A DNA stretch of 64,000 bases. It comes from Alcanivorax profundi (lineage in GTDB: Bacteria > Pseudomonadota > Gammaproteobacteria > Pseudomonadales > Alcanivoracaceae). Under the pieces are notes generated by a model. That model saw only the letters and a list, made by a program, of their open reading frames with translations, was not told the origin of the DNA and did no database searches. The position numbers and the translations under genes were made by a program. Below, in pieces: positions 47,094 to 55,334 of the stretch (position 1 is the stretch's first letter; each line of letters starts with the position of its first letter). Location of the stretch: assembly GCF_003597125.1 (NCBI RefSeq), contig NZ_QYYA01000002.1, positions 1 through 64,000 of the forward strand, written 5' to 3'.

Positions 47094-48841
47094 GACAACA
47101 CCTCTTTACGTGATTTGACCCCACCGACGGGGGAGGAAACAGGAGGATGAAACAGGGCGGTGCGCAGGGTGCGCGGGCGTGACACAGGGCCATCTTCCAC
47201 GATACGACTATCGCCACTTTTCACCGCAACAACTTTGGTTTTACGGGTATCAATCTGGCCACGCAGATCATAGGAGTCGATGCTTTGCGCGTAATAGAAC
47301 TCCCCTTGGGCCCGGTCGCGCGTCACATCCACCAGAATGAACCCGCGGGATTTTGCTTCCACGTAACGGATATGCGGATTGACTACCGGAATCAGCACGC
47401 CGGCCACCTCGGCCGCCCCCTCCGGAAAGCCCGGACTGGTCACGGCCGGCGTCACAAACTCTGCCGCCAGCGGCTTGTCGAAAAGGTCGCCAAGAAGGGA
47501 ACCCGGATTACGGTAAATTTCATTGGCCCAGGAGGTATGAATATCACCAGTCAGGATCACCACATTGTCGATGTCGTGATCGTCGATGTGATTGAGAATG
47601 GTCAACCGATCGGCTGCATACCCGTCCCACTGATCCATGTTGATGGCGGACAGATTGCCGCGAAGCTGCGCACTCCGCTCATCCAGACTGGGAATTTCCA
47701 AAATATTGAGCTGGGCGAACATTACCTGCTGACCGATAAAGCGCCAGTGGGCATCAGACTGGCTGAGCGCCTCCAGCAGAAAATCCATTTGCTCGCTACT
47801 GATCAGATGACGGTCTTCATCATTGCGTGCGGGATCCAGCGGCACCGTCAACTGGGCATCACGCCCCTCAAGACGGGTATCAAGCATGGTCAGATCAATC
47901 AGATCACCAAAACGGAACTGTCGGTAGATCACATCGTGATTACCCGGCTCGCGGGGACGAATCGGCAGCCATTCGAAATACGCCTGACGGGCAACCCCCT
48001 TTCGGGTTTCCCAGTCGCCTTCCGTCAGCGGCTGGTGGTTACTGGCACCATCGCGGTAACTGTTATCGGTGGACTCGTGATCATCCCAGACCGCAATCAT
48101 CGGGAACTGCTGATGTACCGCCTGCAGATCTTCATCGGTTTTGTACTGGGCATGACGCAGGCGGTAATCCGACAGGCTGACCATCTCATGAGAAGGCTGC
48201 GGTTCCCGCTCGGGGAAGTCGCCGTATTCGCCGGCCCCATACTCATACACGTAATCACCCAGGTGCAGCACAAAATCCAAGTCACCCTGGTTGGCCACCG
48301 CCCGGTACACCGAGAAAAAACCATAGGGAAAATTCGAACAGGAAACGACGGCAAAACGGGCGCGATCGATGAAATCTGCGGCGGCGGGAAAGGTGCGCGT
48401 CCGCCCCACTGGAGACTGCGTCTCCCCCACCTGAAACTGGTAGTAATACCAACGCCCGGCAGCCAGCCCGTCGGCATCAATCTTGACGCAGTAATCCGCA
48501 TCCGCATTGGTGGTGGTCGTATACGAGGAGACCATCTGCTGCATGGCCGGATCGCTGGCGACCTTCACCTCCACCGGCACCACCACGCCGGATTGGTCCG
48601 GGGTCACACGAGTCCACAGGATCACTCTGTCCGCCAGCGGGTCTCCAGAGGCCACACCATGCAGAAACGCCACAGATGGCAACGCATCCGGACCGCCGGG
48701 CGGCTCAGGATCAGCAGGAACATTTGGCGCGGGATTATTGACCACCGGGGTGGAGGAGCTGCTTCCCCCGCCACAGCCTGCCAATGCCAGTGTGGTGCCG
48801 GCCCCGATAGCCTGCACAAGATTACGACGGATTCGATCCAT
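47090..48841 (-). CDS. phoD: PhoD-family alkaline phosphatase/phosphodiesterase, Tat lipoprotein (583 aa)
   Basis: PhoD-type calcium/iron phosphatase for scavenging organic phosphate. The N-terminus has a twin-arginine motif (RIRRNLVQAIG) and a lipobox LAGC (Cys23), so a Tat-exported lipoprotein is predicted. A PhoD N-domain (about 55-150: HGVASGDP, ILWTRVTP) precedes the phosphatase domain with SCSNFPYGFF, HLGDYVYEYG, WDDHE, and LTGDIHTSWAN. First gene of a two-gene phosphatase operon. A perfect palindrome and a possible Pho box lie upstream. Confidence 0.92.
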   Translation of the reverse strand: MDRIRRNLVQAIGAGTTLALAGCGGGSSSSTPVVNNPAPNVPADPEPPGGPDALPSVAFLHGVASGDPLADRVILWTRVTPDQSGVVVPVEVKVASDPAMQQMVSSYTTTTNADADYCVKIDADGLAAGRWYYYQFQVGETQSPVGRTRTFPAAADFIDRARFAVVSCSNFPYGFFSVYRAVANQGDLDFVLHLGDYVYEYGAGEYGDFPEREPQPSHEMVSLSDYRLRHAQYKTDEDLQAVHQQFPMIAVWDDHESTDNSYRDGASNHQPLTEGDWETRKGVARQAYFEWLPIRPREPGNHDVIYRQFRFGDLIDLTMLDTRLEGRDAQLTVPLDPARNDEDRHLISSEQMDFLLEALSQSDAHWRFIGQQVMFAQLNILEIPSLDERSAQLRGNLSAINMDQWDGYAADRLTILNHIDDHDIDNVVILTGDIHTSWANEIYRNPGSLLGDLFDKPLAAEFVTPAVTSPGFPEGAAEVAGVLIPVVNPHIRYVEAKSRGFILVDVTRDRAQGEFYYAQSIDSYDLRGQIDTRKTKVVAVKSGDSRIVEDGPVSRPRTLRTALFHPPVSSPVGGVKSRKEVLS

Positions 48842-48925
48842 GCCTTACCCCCTGAAAAGCTGTCATCAACAACAGCTTTCCAAGAGTAGGCAGGAAATTG
48901 CACGGCAACAGTGAGCCTTGGGTAG

Positions 48926-48941
48926 TAGCACTGTAGTGCTA
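48926..48941. promoter_or_regulatory. Perfect palindrome upstream of phoD
   Basis: TAGCACT-GT-AGTGCTA, 7-bp arms around two bases, 85-100 bp before the phoD start. The shape fits an operator for a dimeric regulator. I do not recognise the regulator. Confidence 0.4.
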
Positions 48942-48970
48942 TGTAGCGACCTGTAACCGCCCAGTTAAAC

Positions 48971-48989
48971 GTGACGAGGGCGTGACATA
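48971..48989 (-). promoter_or_regulatory. Possible Pho box upstream of phoD
   Basis: On the minus strand ATGTCA-CGCCC-TCGTCAC shows two TGTCA-like half-sites 11 bp apart, the spacing of PhoB boxes (CTGTCAT-N4-CTGTCA). Nine of 12 half-site positions agree. The gene's function makes PhoB control plausible. Confidence 0.3.
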
Positions 48990-48996
48990 CGCATGT

Positions 48997-49641
48997 TTAA
49001 ACGATGGCAAACGCGCCCGGCAAATGCTGGCGAAGGGTCAACAGATTTTCTTCGCGCACGTCCATATCCCCAAAACAATTGGCCATGGTGCCGGCGTACT
49101 GCAAGCCGTCCTTTTCAATCGCTTCAGCCGTCAGCAACGCATGACTGATGCAACCCAGCTTCATGCCCACCACCTGAATCACCGGCAACGCCAACTCCTT
49201 GGCCAACCCTGACAACATTTCCCGATCATTCAGTGGGACCCGCCAGCCCCCGGCACCCTCGATGAGAATCAGATCGGCTTTGTGCGCATTCAGGGCCCCG
49301 CGCACATAACCTGCCAGTCTGGCCAGCGTCACCACCTTGCCTTCCTGCTGCGCGGCAATATGCGGCGCGATGGCTGCTTTGAGGGCGACGGGATTCACCG
49401 TCTCATAGGGAAGCTTCACCGAGCTGGCCGCCATTAACTGCAGCGCGTCCTCGTTCTGCCAGCCATCAGCTGTCGCTTCGCAGCCAGCCGCAATCGGCTT
49501 GAGACCGTAGCAACTCAGCCCCGCTTCACGGGCACGCTCCAGCAGGCGACAACTGACCCAGGTCTTGCCAACTTCGGTATCGGTGCCAGTGACAAAGAAA
49601 ATGCCTTTCAGGGCAGGAAGGGGTGGTTTCTGATTTTCCAT
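48997..49641 (-). CDS. bioD: Dethiobiotin synthetase
   Basis: ATP-dependent closure of the ureido ring of dethiobiotin. P-loop TGTDTEVGKT, Mg-binding and catalytic Lys in KPIAAGC, EGAGGW and the NCF motif near the end (MANCF). ATG at 49641 gives 214 aa; an in-frame TTG five codons upstream is the alternative, and neither has a strong ribosome binding site. Last gene of the minus-strand bioBFHCD operon, 53 bp after bioC. Confidence 0.93.
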   Translation of the reverse strand: MENQKPPLPALKGIFFVTGTDTEVGKTWVSCRLLERAREAGLSCYGLKPIAAGCEATADGWQNEDALQLMAASSVKLPYETVNPVALKAAIAPHIAAQQEGKVVTLARLAGYVRGALNAHKADLILIEGAGGWRVPLNDREMLSGLAKELALPVIQVVGMKLGCISHALLTAEAIEKDGLQYAGTMANCFGDMDVREENLLTLRQHLPGAFAIV

Positions 49642-49694
49642 GGCGTTCTGACTCAAGAGTGGGTAGCTAACGGCTGATCCGTTGAACTTTCAAC

Positions 49695-50477
49695 TCACGA
49701 CTTTTCCGCTTCCAGAAACAGCACATTCCAGGTGAGCGGCAAGCCTTGCGAGGTTCTTTTCGTTTCGTATTCGGCCACCATTGCCTGCCAGGCATTTTTT
49801 CCCGTCAGGCCGGTGGCGCCACTGACGTGGTCGGCACCGGTTGCCTTCAGGCGGCGGGCGATGGATTTGACCGAGTCGTAGTATTCCACCATCACCTGCT
49901 GCTGCAAATCCGGATCGGCAAAACCTGCCTTGAACGCCGCGTTTTGCCAGTCGTTGAATGTCGGTAATGCATTCACATGGGGGCGTTGGTTCACCGCCTG
50001 CCAGCTTTGCTGCAGTTCCTGCAACGAACCACCCAACGGCACCGCCAGCAGCACACGCCCAGCTGGCGCCAGCACCCGGGAAATGTCTTGCAACACGGCC
50101 TGCGGATCACACCACTGCAGGGCGAAGCAGCTGAACACCAGCCCCTGACTGGCCTCGGCCAGCGGCAGCTGTTCCGCATCGGCACACAGAGGCTGATAGC
50201 GTTCATTCAGGCGGCCACGCACGGCCGCTTCTGCCAGCATGGCTGGAGACAGATCCACCGCCTGCCAGTGCACATCCGGCAGTGCCTGCTGCTGGGCCCG
50301 GGCAAAGGGCGCGGTGGCGCAACCCAGGTCAAGCGCATGATTCACCGGCAACTGCGCCGGCAAGCGCTGCACCAGCGAGCGCCCCACGGCCAGCTGCAGG
50401 ATCGCATGCTCATCGTAGCTGCGCGCGGCGCGGCTGAAGTGCTGGCCGACCAACTGCTTGTCTGCTGTCGCTTGAAT
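49695..50477 (-). CDS. bioC: Malonyl-ACP O-methyltransferase, probable ATT start
   Basis: SAM-dependent methyltransferase that methylates malonyl-ACP so fatty-acid enzymes can build the pimelate chain. SAM motif ALDLGCATAPFA, CADAEQLPLA, FSCFALQWC. The first conventional start in frame is TTG at 50453, but that lacks an upstream Shine-Dalgarno site and cuts off the conserved A-D-K-Q segment that aligns with the N-KQ start of E. coli BioC. An ATT at 50477 has AGGAG seven bases upstream, and the frame is closed by a stop 8 codons earlier. ATT is therefore the best start (260 aa). A weak start would fit an enzyme known to be toxic in excess. Confidence 0.8.
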   Translation of the reverse strand: MQATADKQLVGQHFSRAARSYDEHAILQLAVGRSLVQRLPAQLPVNHALDLGCATAPFARAQQQALPDVHWQAVDLSPAMLAEAAVRGRLNERYQPLCADAEQLPLAEASQGLVFSCFALQWCDPQAVLQDISRVLAPAGRVLLAVPLGGSLQELQQSWQAVNQRPHVNALPTFNDWQNAAFKAGFADPDLQQQVMVEYYDSVKSIARRLKATGADHVSGATGLTGKNAWQAMVAEYETKRTSQGLPLTWNVLFLEAEKS

Positions 50478-50497
50478 GCTCGCGCTCCTTGAAACAA

Positions 50498-50588
50498 GTC
50501 AGACGTCTGTGGTCGGACGTCTGACGACAATAATCAAACCATCAAATCAGAATAATTTTGTGTCCGGCGTCAGACATCCGACGTCAGA
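50498..50588. repeat. Heptad-unit inverted repeat between bioH and bioC
   Basis: Left arm 50498-50526 and right arm 50561-50588 are tandem 7-base units of the CGTCAGA/CGTCCGA type in opposite orientation, separated by 34 AT-rich bases. The right arm contains the bioH stop codon and encodes the last residues, TSDV. The left arm ends 12 bases before the bioC ribosome binding site. Confidence 0.75.
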
Positions 50589-51388
50589 GCATATTCCCGC
50601 CAGAAGTCATAGATGGCCTGGGTAAAGGTGTCCGGTGCTGACAGGAACGGCACATGGGCCACCTGCTCGATCAAGGCCGTGCGACCGGTATTGATCAAGG
50701 CCTCACTGGCCGCCATGGCGGCCGCAGGAACAATATGATCGTTTTCGCCAAACACCATCAGCACCGGCATGGGCAGCGTCGGCAACACCGCGCGCATATC
50801 CGCATCACGAAGAATATCCAGCCCGCCTCGCAAGGCTTTCGGCGCAGGCAGTCCGCAGAAATAAAGAATCTCCTTGAGCCGCGCCGTATCGGCGCGCATG
50901 GCGGCACTGCCCTTGCAGTTGAGGGCCAGAAAACGCACCAGAGTGCCCTCCTGATCCTCAGCAAACATTTCCGCAAACTTGCCGAGAATGTCCGGCTTCA
51001 TGGCGGTGTCCCAGCCTTCTGTTGAGGTGAAGCGTGGAGACGCCGCCACGGTAACCACCGACTGCACCCGCTGCGGCGCCTTGTCCGCCATGGCCAGCGC
51101 CACCAGCCCACCCAGCGACCAGCCCAGCACGTGGGCTTTCTCCGGCATAATCTCCAGCATCTGATCCGCCAGAAAATCGAGGGTGTAATCGGCCGCCGGC
51201 AGCGGGCTCTGGCCCATGCCGGGCAGATCCACCACCGTCACCCTGAACCGTTCCAGCAACGCCGGCACGATGTCATCAAAGACAATGGCGTGCAGCCCCC
51301 AGCCGTGAATCAGGACGACATCCTGCGCCTCGGCATCCTCTACGCCAGTGGCCTTGTAGGTGTTGTGGTAGGGAATCAGCTTGGGCAT
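50570..51388 (-). CDS. bioH: Pimeloyl-ACP methyl ester carboxylesterase
   Basis: Removes the methyl group from pimeloyl-ACP methyl ester once the chain is complete. Alpha/beta hydrolase: HGWGLHA oxyanion region, GWSLGG with nucleophile Ser91, Asp in FGENDHIVP, and His in VAHVPFLSAP. 272 aa. AGGA lies seven bases before the ATG at 51388. It sits between bioF and bioC. Both borders carry heptad-unit repeats, and the C-terminal TSDV is repeat-encoded. Confidence 0.95.
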   Translation of the reverse strand: MPKLIPYHNTYKATGVEDAEAQDVVLIHGWGLHAIVFDDIVPALLERFRVTVVDLPGMGQSPLPAADYTLDFLADQMLEIMPEKAHVLGWSLGGLVALAMADKAPQRVQSVVTVAASPRFTSTEGWDTAMKPDILGKFAEMFAEDQEGTLVRFLALNCKGSAAMRADTARLKEILYFCGLPAPKALRGGLDILRDADMRAVLPTLPMPVLMVFGENDHIVPAAAMAASEALINTGRTALIEQVAHVPFLSAPDTFTQAIYDFWREYALTSDV

Positions 51389-51407
51389 TGAAGATCCTTT
51401 GGTCACG

Positions 51408-51487
51408 GGTCTGACGTCGGAAGTCTGACGGCAGAAGTAAAACAGGCTGGCCGTTTTGAGCGTCAGGCGTCCGACGTCCGACATCCA
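51408..51487. repeat. Heptad-unit inverted repeat between bioF and bioH
   Basis: Left arm 51408-51435 (GTCTGAC, GTCGGAA, GTCTGAC, GGCAGAA) faces right arm 51460-51487 (GCGTCAG, GCGTCCG, ACGTCCG, ACATCCA) across 24 bases. The right arm contains the bioF stop and encodes its last residues, CRTSDA. Confidence 0.75.
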
Positions 51488-52629
51488 ACCTCATCAAGCG
51501 CAGCCAGCAGCGCATCCACATCCGCCCGTTCATGGGCCGCAGACAGGGTCACGCGCAAGCGCGCTTCACCTTCCGGCACAGTGGGCGGGCGGATCGCGGT
51601 AATCAGAAAACCTTTTTCCCGGAGGGCCGCACTCAGCGCCATGGCATCGGCATCGCTGCCAATCAGGATCGGCTGGATCGGTGTCTGCGAGTCCATCAGG
51701 GTGTAGCCCAGCTCGCTGGCACCGGCACGAAAGCGCGTGACCAGCTCCGCCAGTTTTTCCCGGCGCCAGTGTTCCTGCTGTGATTTCTTCAGGCTGGTGA
51801 GCGTGGCCGCCGCCACCGCCGCCGGCATGGCGGTGGTGTAAATGAAAGTGCGGGCGAATTGTATCAGGGTCTCGATCAATTCATGACTGCCAGCCACAAA
51901 GGCACCACCGGTACCCTGCCCCTTGCCCAGGGTGCCCATCAGAACCTGCACGCGATCATTGACGCCCTGGGAGAACAGTGACCCTCGCCCCTGCTCATCC
52001 AGCACGCCAATGCCATGGGCATCATCCACCATCAGCCAGGCGTCATTGGCCTCGCACACATTCGCCAGCGCCGCCAGGGGTGCTTCGTCGCCATCCATGC
52101 TGAACACGCCATCGACCACCGCCAGTTTGCGGCGCGCGTCGCTGCGCTGCAGCAGGCGCTCCAGTGCAGTAGGGTCGTTGTGGGCGAAGCGACGAAAACG
52201 GGCGCCGCTGAGCAAGCCTCCGTCGAGCAGGGACGCATGATTAAGCCGGTCTTCGAAGACCGCGTCAGACTTGCCCAGCAGCGCAGACATCACACCCAGA
52301 TTGGCCATATAGCCCGTGGAAAACAGCAAGGCGCGTTCACGGCCGGTGTGCGCTGCCAGCGCCTCCTCCAGATCCTGGTGGGGACGCTGATGACCGCACA
52401 CCAGATGAGAAGCGCCGCTGCCCACACCCCAGCTACCGGCTGCCTGCTGAAAGGCAGCAACTACCTCCGGGTCATTGGCCAGTCCCAGATAGTCGTTACT
52501 ACAGAAATTCAGGTAATCACGCCCTGCCAAGCGCGCAACGCGACCACAGGGGCCGTCCATAACCAGCGGCTCGCGAAAGCGATGTTGCTGGCGGCGCTTT
52601 TCAAGATCGGCGGCGAGATCAAAGGTCAT
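51463..52629 (-). CDS. bioF: 8-amino-7-oxononanoate synthase
   Basis: PLP enzyme condensing pimeloyl-ACP (or CoA) with alanine. NFCSNDYLGLA, GSGASHLVCGH, VDDAHGIGVL, and the PLP-lysine motif TLGKGQGTGG. 388 aa from the ATG at 52629 (MTFDLAADLEK); an upstream extension would run through a repeat hairpin and is rejected. The last few residues come from the heptad repeat, suggesting that the element replaced the original 3' end. Confidence 0.96.
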   Translation of the reverse strand: MTFDLAADLEKRRQQHRFREPLVMDGPCGRVARLAGRDYLNFCSNDYLGLANDPEVVAAFQQAAGSWGVGSGASHLVCGHQRPHQDLEEALAAHTGRERALLFSTGYMANLGVMSALLGKSDAVFEDRLNHASLLDGGLLSGARFRRFAHNDPTALERLLQRSDARRKLAVVDGVFSMDGDEAPLAALANVCEANDAWLMVDDAHGIGVLDEQGRGSLFSQGVNDRVQVLMGTLGKGQGTGGAFVAGSHELIETLIQFARTFIYTTAMPAAVAAATLTSLKKSQQEHWRREKLAELVTRFRAGASELGYTLMDSQTPIQPILIGSDADAMALSAALREKGFLITAIRPPTVPEGEARLRVTLSAAHERADVDALLAALDEVGCRTSDA

Positions 52630-52643
52630 TGCGAAACCCGTAG

Positions 52644-52760
52644 GGCGGAAATTGGCGTCAGCCAATCTCCGCCGCGACGTAAGCGCCAATCAATGGCTGG
52701 AGAAAATGGATACCCGGCATGGCCATCAGCAACCGGTGGAGATCGGCTCACGCCGGTTGC
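52644..52760. repeat. Pair of inverted REP-like hairpins between bioB and bioF
   Basis: Unit 1 (52644-52673) is a 12-bp stem with one mismatch: GGCGGA-A-ATTGGC pairs with GCCAAT-C-TCCGCC. Unit 2 (52729-52760) has 8-bp arms, GCAACCGG and CCGGTTGC. Read on opposite strands the two share most of a G-(T/C)-CAGCC-ATCTCC-CCG core, so they look like diverged copies of one repeat in inverted orientation. Confidence 0.55.
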
Positions 52761-52774
52761 CACCCTGCGGAGAA

Positions 52775-53923
52775 TCAATGCTCGGCAGCAGCAGGGCGGC
52801 CTGTGTCCTTGTCGAGCACGTGCTTCGCGGAACGTTTGCCCATGGCGTTATAGAACAGTCCAGCATCTTCCGCCTCCTGCTCGGCCACCTGCGCCTTGAT
52901 GGCTTCTTCATGGGCTTCGTCAGACGCTTCATGACGCGGATCCAGCGGATGAATGCCCAAACGCTTGAAGAGCTGCTGGTCGTGATTGGCTTCCGGGTTG
53001 TCGGTGGTCAGCAAACGCTCACCGTAGAAGATGGAATTGGCACCGGCCATGAAACACAGCGCCTGGGCCTCATCGTTCATTTCCTGACGACCGGCAGACA
53101 ACCGCACGTAGGATTCAGGCATCAGGATGCGCGCCACCGCCACGGTACGCACGAACTCGAAGGGATCCAGATCTGCCACATCCGCCAGCGGTGTACCTTC
53201 AATCTTCACCAGCATGTTGATCGGCACCGACTCCGGATGGTGCGGCAAGTTGGCCAGCTGCTGCAGCAAACCGACGCGGTCATCACGCTGCTCGCCCATG
53301 CCAACAATGCCCCCACAACACACCTTCATGCCGGCATCACGGACATTGGCCAGGGTGCTCAGACGATCATTGTAGGTCCGCGTGGTAATCACCTTGCCGT
53401 AATACTCCGGCGAGGTGTCCAGGTTGTGGTTGTAGTAGTCCAGTCCGGCGTCCGCCAGCGCCTCGGCCTGGCCCTGATCCAGCATACCCAGAGTCATGCA
53501 GGTTTCCATGCCCAGCCCTTTCACCTGGCGGATCATGTCGAGCACAAACGGCATGTCTCGGTCGCGGGGGCTGCGCCAAGCCGCCCCCATGCAGAAACGG
53601 GACGCCCCTTTGTCGCGGGCAGCTTTGGCTTCTTCCACCACGCGGGCGACTTCCAGCAGCTTTTCCTTTTCCAGCTCGGTGTTGTAGTGGCCGGACTGGG
53701 AGCAATACTTGCAGTCTTCCGGGCAAGCCCCGGTCTTGATCGACAGCAGGGTGCTGACCTGCACCGCATTCGGATCGAAATTGGCCCGATGGATAGCCGC
53801 TGCCTGGAACAACAAGTCATTGAACGGCAGAGCAAACAGGGCTTCGATCTCACTACGCTTCCAGTCATGGCGTACAGCCGTTTGCGACTCTGGCGTCTGG
53901 GTAATGCTGGCGGTGGCGGGCAT
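52775..53923 (-). CDS. bioB: Biotin synthase
   Basis: Radical SAM enzyme inserting sulphur into dethiobiotin. The SAM-cluster motif C-x3-C-x2-C is [26 protein letters not shown] and the Arg ligand of the 2Fe-2S cluster in VRLSAGR are present. 382 aa with a longer charged C-terminal tail than E. coli. GGAGA precedes the ATG. First gene of bioBFHCD, divergent from comF with only 41 bp between, so its promoter must overlap comF's 5' region. No clear BirA operator found. Confidence 0.97.
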   Translation of the reverse strand: MPATASITQTPESQTAVRHDWKRSEIEALFALPFNDLLFQAAAIHRANFDPNAVQVSTLLSIKTGACPEDCKYCSQSGHYNTELEKEKLLEVARVVEEAKAARDKGASRFCMGAAWRSPRDRDMPFVLDMIRQVKGLGMETCMTLGMLDQGQAEALADAGLDYYNHNLDTSPEYYGKVITTRTYNDRLSTLANVRDAGMKVCCGGIVGMGEQRDDRVGLLQQLANLPHHPESVPINMLVKIEGTPLADVADLDPFEFVRTVAVARILMPESYVRLSAGRQEMNDEAQALCFMAGANSIFYGERLLTTDNPEANHDQQLFKRLGIHPLDPRHEASDEAHEEAIKAQVAEQEAEDAGLFYNAMGKRSAKHVLDKDTGRPAAAEH

Positions 53924-53964
53924 GGTGTCTCTCCTGAACGGGAATCAACAGGCTAGGGAGCGAC

Positions 53965-54696
53965 ATGCCACCTGTCAACTGGAAAGCCGCAACAAAAGTT
54001 TACTGCAGGTCATTTTTTGATCATTTCTGCCCTTGCCTGCTATGCGGAAAAATGAGCCGTAGCCTGCTCTGTGCCCAGTGCACGGTGCTGCTGCCCTCCT
54101 TGCAGGGCCCACTCTGCCGCTGCAGCCTGCCCATGCCTGGCGCAAACAACAGCCAGCCTCCGCCGCTGTGCGGTCGCTGTGTTCGCCGGCCGCCCCCTTT
54201 TGCCGCCAGCCATGCCCCGCTGATCTATAGCCATCCGCTGGATCGCCTGATTCAACGCTACAAGCACCACGGAGACCTGGTCTGCGAAAACGCTCTGGAA
54301 CAATTGTTGGCAGACATGCCCTTACCCTGGCCGGACACTGACGCCCTGTGTGCCCTGCCTGCTCACTGGCAACGATGCTGGTGGCGGGGCTTTGATCAAA
54401 GCCAGCGACTTGCCAGCCAACTTTCCCGCCTCTGGCAGCGGCCGCTGTTGCCCGCATTGTTACGCCAACGTGCGACTGCCAGCCAACAAGGGCTGAAGCG
54501 CACTCAACGGGAACGGAATTTACGCCAGGCCTTTCGCTGCGTTCTGCCGATGGCAGGCTTATCCATCACTCTGATTGACGACGTTATGACCACCGGCAGC
54601 AGTGCCAGAGCCGCAAGCCGCACCCTCCTGGACGCAGGCGCTCGTGAGGTCAATGTCTGGACATTAGCCCGCACACTGCCACCCTCGCGGCGCTAA
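53965..54696 (+). CDS. comF: ComF family protein (phosphoribosyltransferase-like)
   Basis: ComF-type proteins have an N-terminal zinc ribbon (here FCPCLLCGK, LLCAQC, LCRC, LCGRC) and a C-terminal phosphoribosyltransferase fold with the PRPP loop ITLIDDVMTTGSSARA (about 204-219). They are linked to DNA uptake in naturally competent bacteria, but the biochemical role is unsettled. 243 aa, normal. GGGAG five bases before the ATG at 53965. Neighbour of bioB in many gammaproteobacteria. Confidence 0.9.
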   Translation: MPPVNWKAATKVYCRSFFDHFCPCLLCGKMSRSLLCAQCTVLLPSLQGPLCRCSLPMPGANNSQPPPLCGRCVRRPPPFAASHAPLIYSHPLDRLIQRYKHHGDLVCENALEQLLADMPLPWPDTDALCALPAHWQRCWWRGFDQSQRLASQLSRLWQRPLLPALLRQRATASQQGLKRTQRERNLRQAFRCVLPMAGLSITLIDDVMTTGSSARAASRTLLDAGAREVNVWTLARTLPPSRR

Positions 54697-54707
54697 GCGC
54701 CCCTTTT
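54689..54707 (+). terminator. Short terminator overlapping the comF stop
   Basis: GGCGC-TAA-GCGCC with the stop codon as loop, followed by CCTTTT. Weak but well placed. Confidence 0.45.
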
Positions 54708-54784
54708 CCGATACGTCCGTTCACAATGGGTGAAACCCCATCGCAGCCTAGGCATAATAACGGCTTGTTGATGGAGGGAATGAA

Positions 54785-55315
54785 ATGAAAACAATAACAA
54801 GCTTGCTGGTTGCACTGCTGGTTCTGCCACTGACGGCCATTGCCGAAGACCGCTATAGCGGCGTCACCCTTATCAGGGGCACCGTGTTTTCAGTGGGTCG
54901 TGTCGACCCTACCGAAAAAATCGACACCGGTTTTTTCGTCGACGCCAACTACAGCAGTGTGGCGATCAATGGCGGCGTGGCCACCAAGAAATTTGGCGAC
55001 TCACCGCTGCGGTCAGAAAAAGTGGATGAGTTTTCTGAAGCCGATGGTGAGCGCGTAAATAATGTCTATCTCGGCACTGGATTCGGCCGCATCGCCCAAA
55101 TCCAGTACGGCCACGGTAATCATGACGGACTCATTCGCTTTCGGTCCGACTTCAACTATCGCTCTATCGTCGATTTCTTCACTGGCAAACGCACCCCAAA
55201 AGACCGACTCACCCTGGGTGACCGACTGACCTTCACCATTGCCATTGAGCAGTACCTGGAAGACGAGGAAGAAATTTTCGACAACGCCACCTGGGGCATT
55301 GGTCTGTTGTTCTAG
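54785..55315 (+). CDS. Exported protein of unknown function (176 aa)
   Basis: Signal peptide 1-20 (ends TAIA), strong GGAGGG site before the ATG. The mature part alternates short hydrophobic strands with Gly/Asp turns (YSGVTLIRGTVFSVG, DTGFFVDANYSSVAINGG) and ends WGIGLLF with a terminal Phe, as in small outer-membrane barrels. That is only a structural impression. The next gene starts 20 bases later, so co-transcription is possible. Confidence 0.65.
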   Translation: MKTITSLLVALLVLPLTAIAEDRYSGVTLIRGTVFSVGRVDPTEKIDTGFFVDANYSSVAINGGVATKKFGDSPLRSEKVDEFSEADGERVNNVYLGTGFGRIAQIQYGHGNHDGLIRFRSDFNYRSIVDFFTGKRTPKDRLTLGDRLTFTIAIEQYLEDEEEIFDNATWGIGLLF

Positions 55316-55334
55316 CCCACCCCCGCGAGCCGAC

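Noticed and set aside
45078-48889. Long plus-strand open frames (about 530-590 codons) opposite the phoD and metallophosphatase genes
   Set aside because: Composition is that of antisense shadows; the minus-strand proteins have full motif sets and proper starts.
49680-49700. A further heptad-unit element between bioC and bioD
   Set aside because: Only a short GTTGAA-CTTTCAAC palindrome is visible; 7-base periodicity is not convincing.
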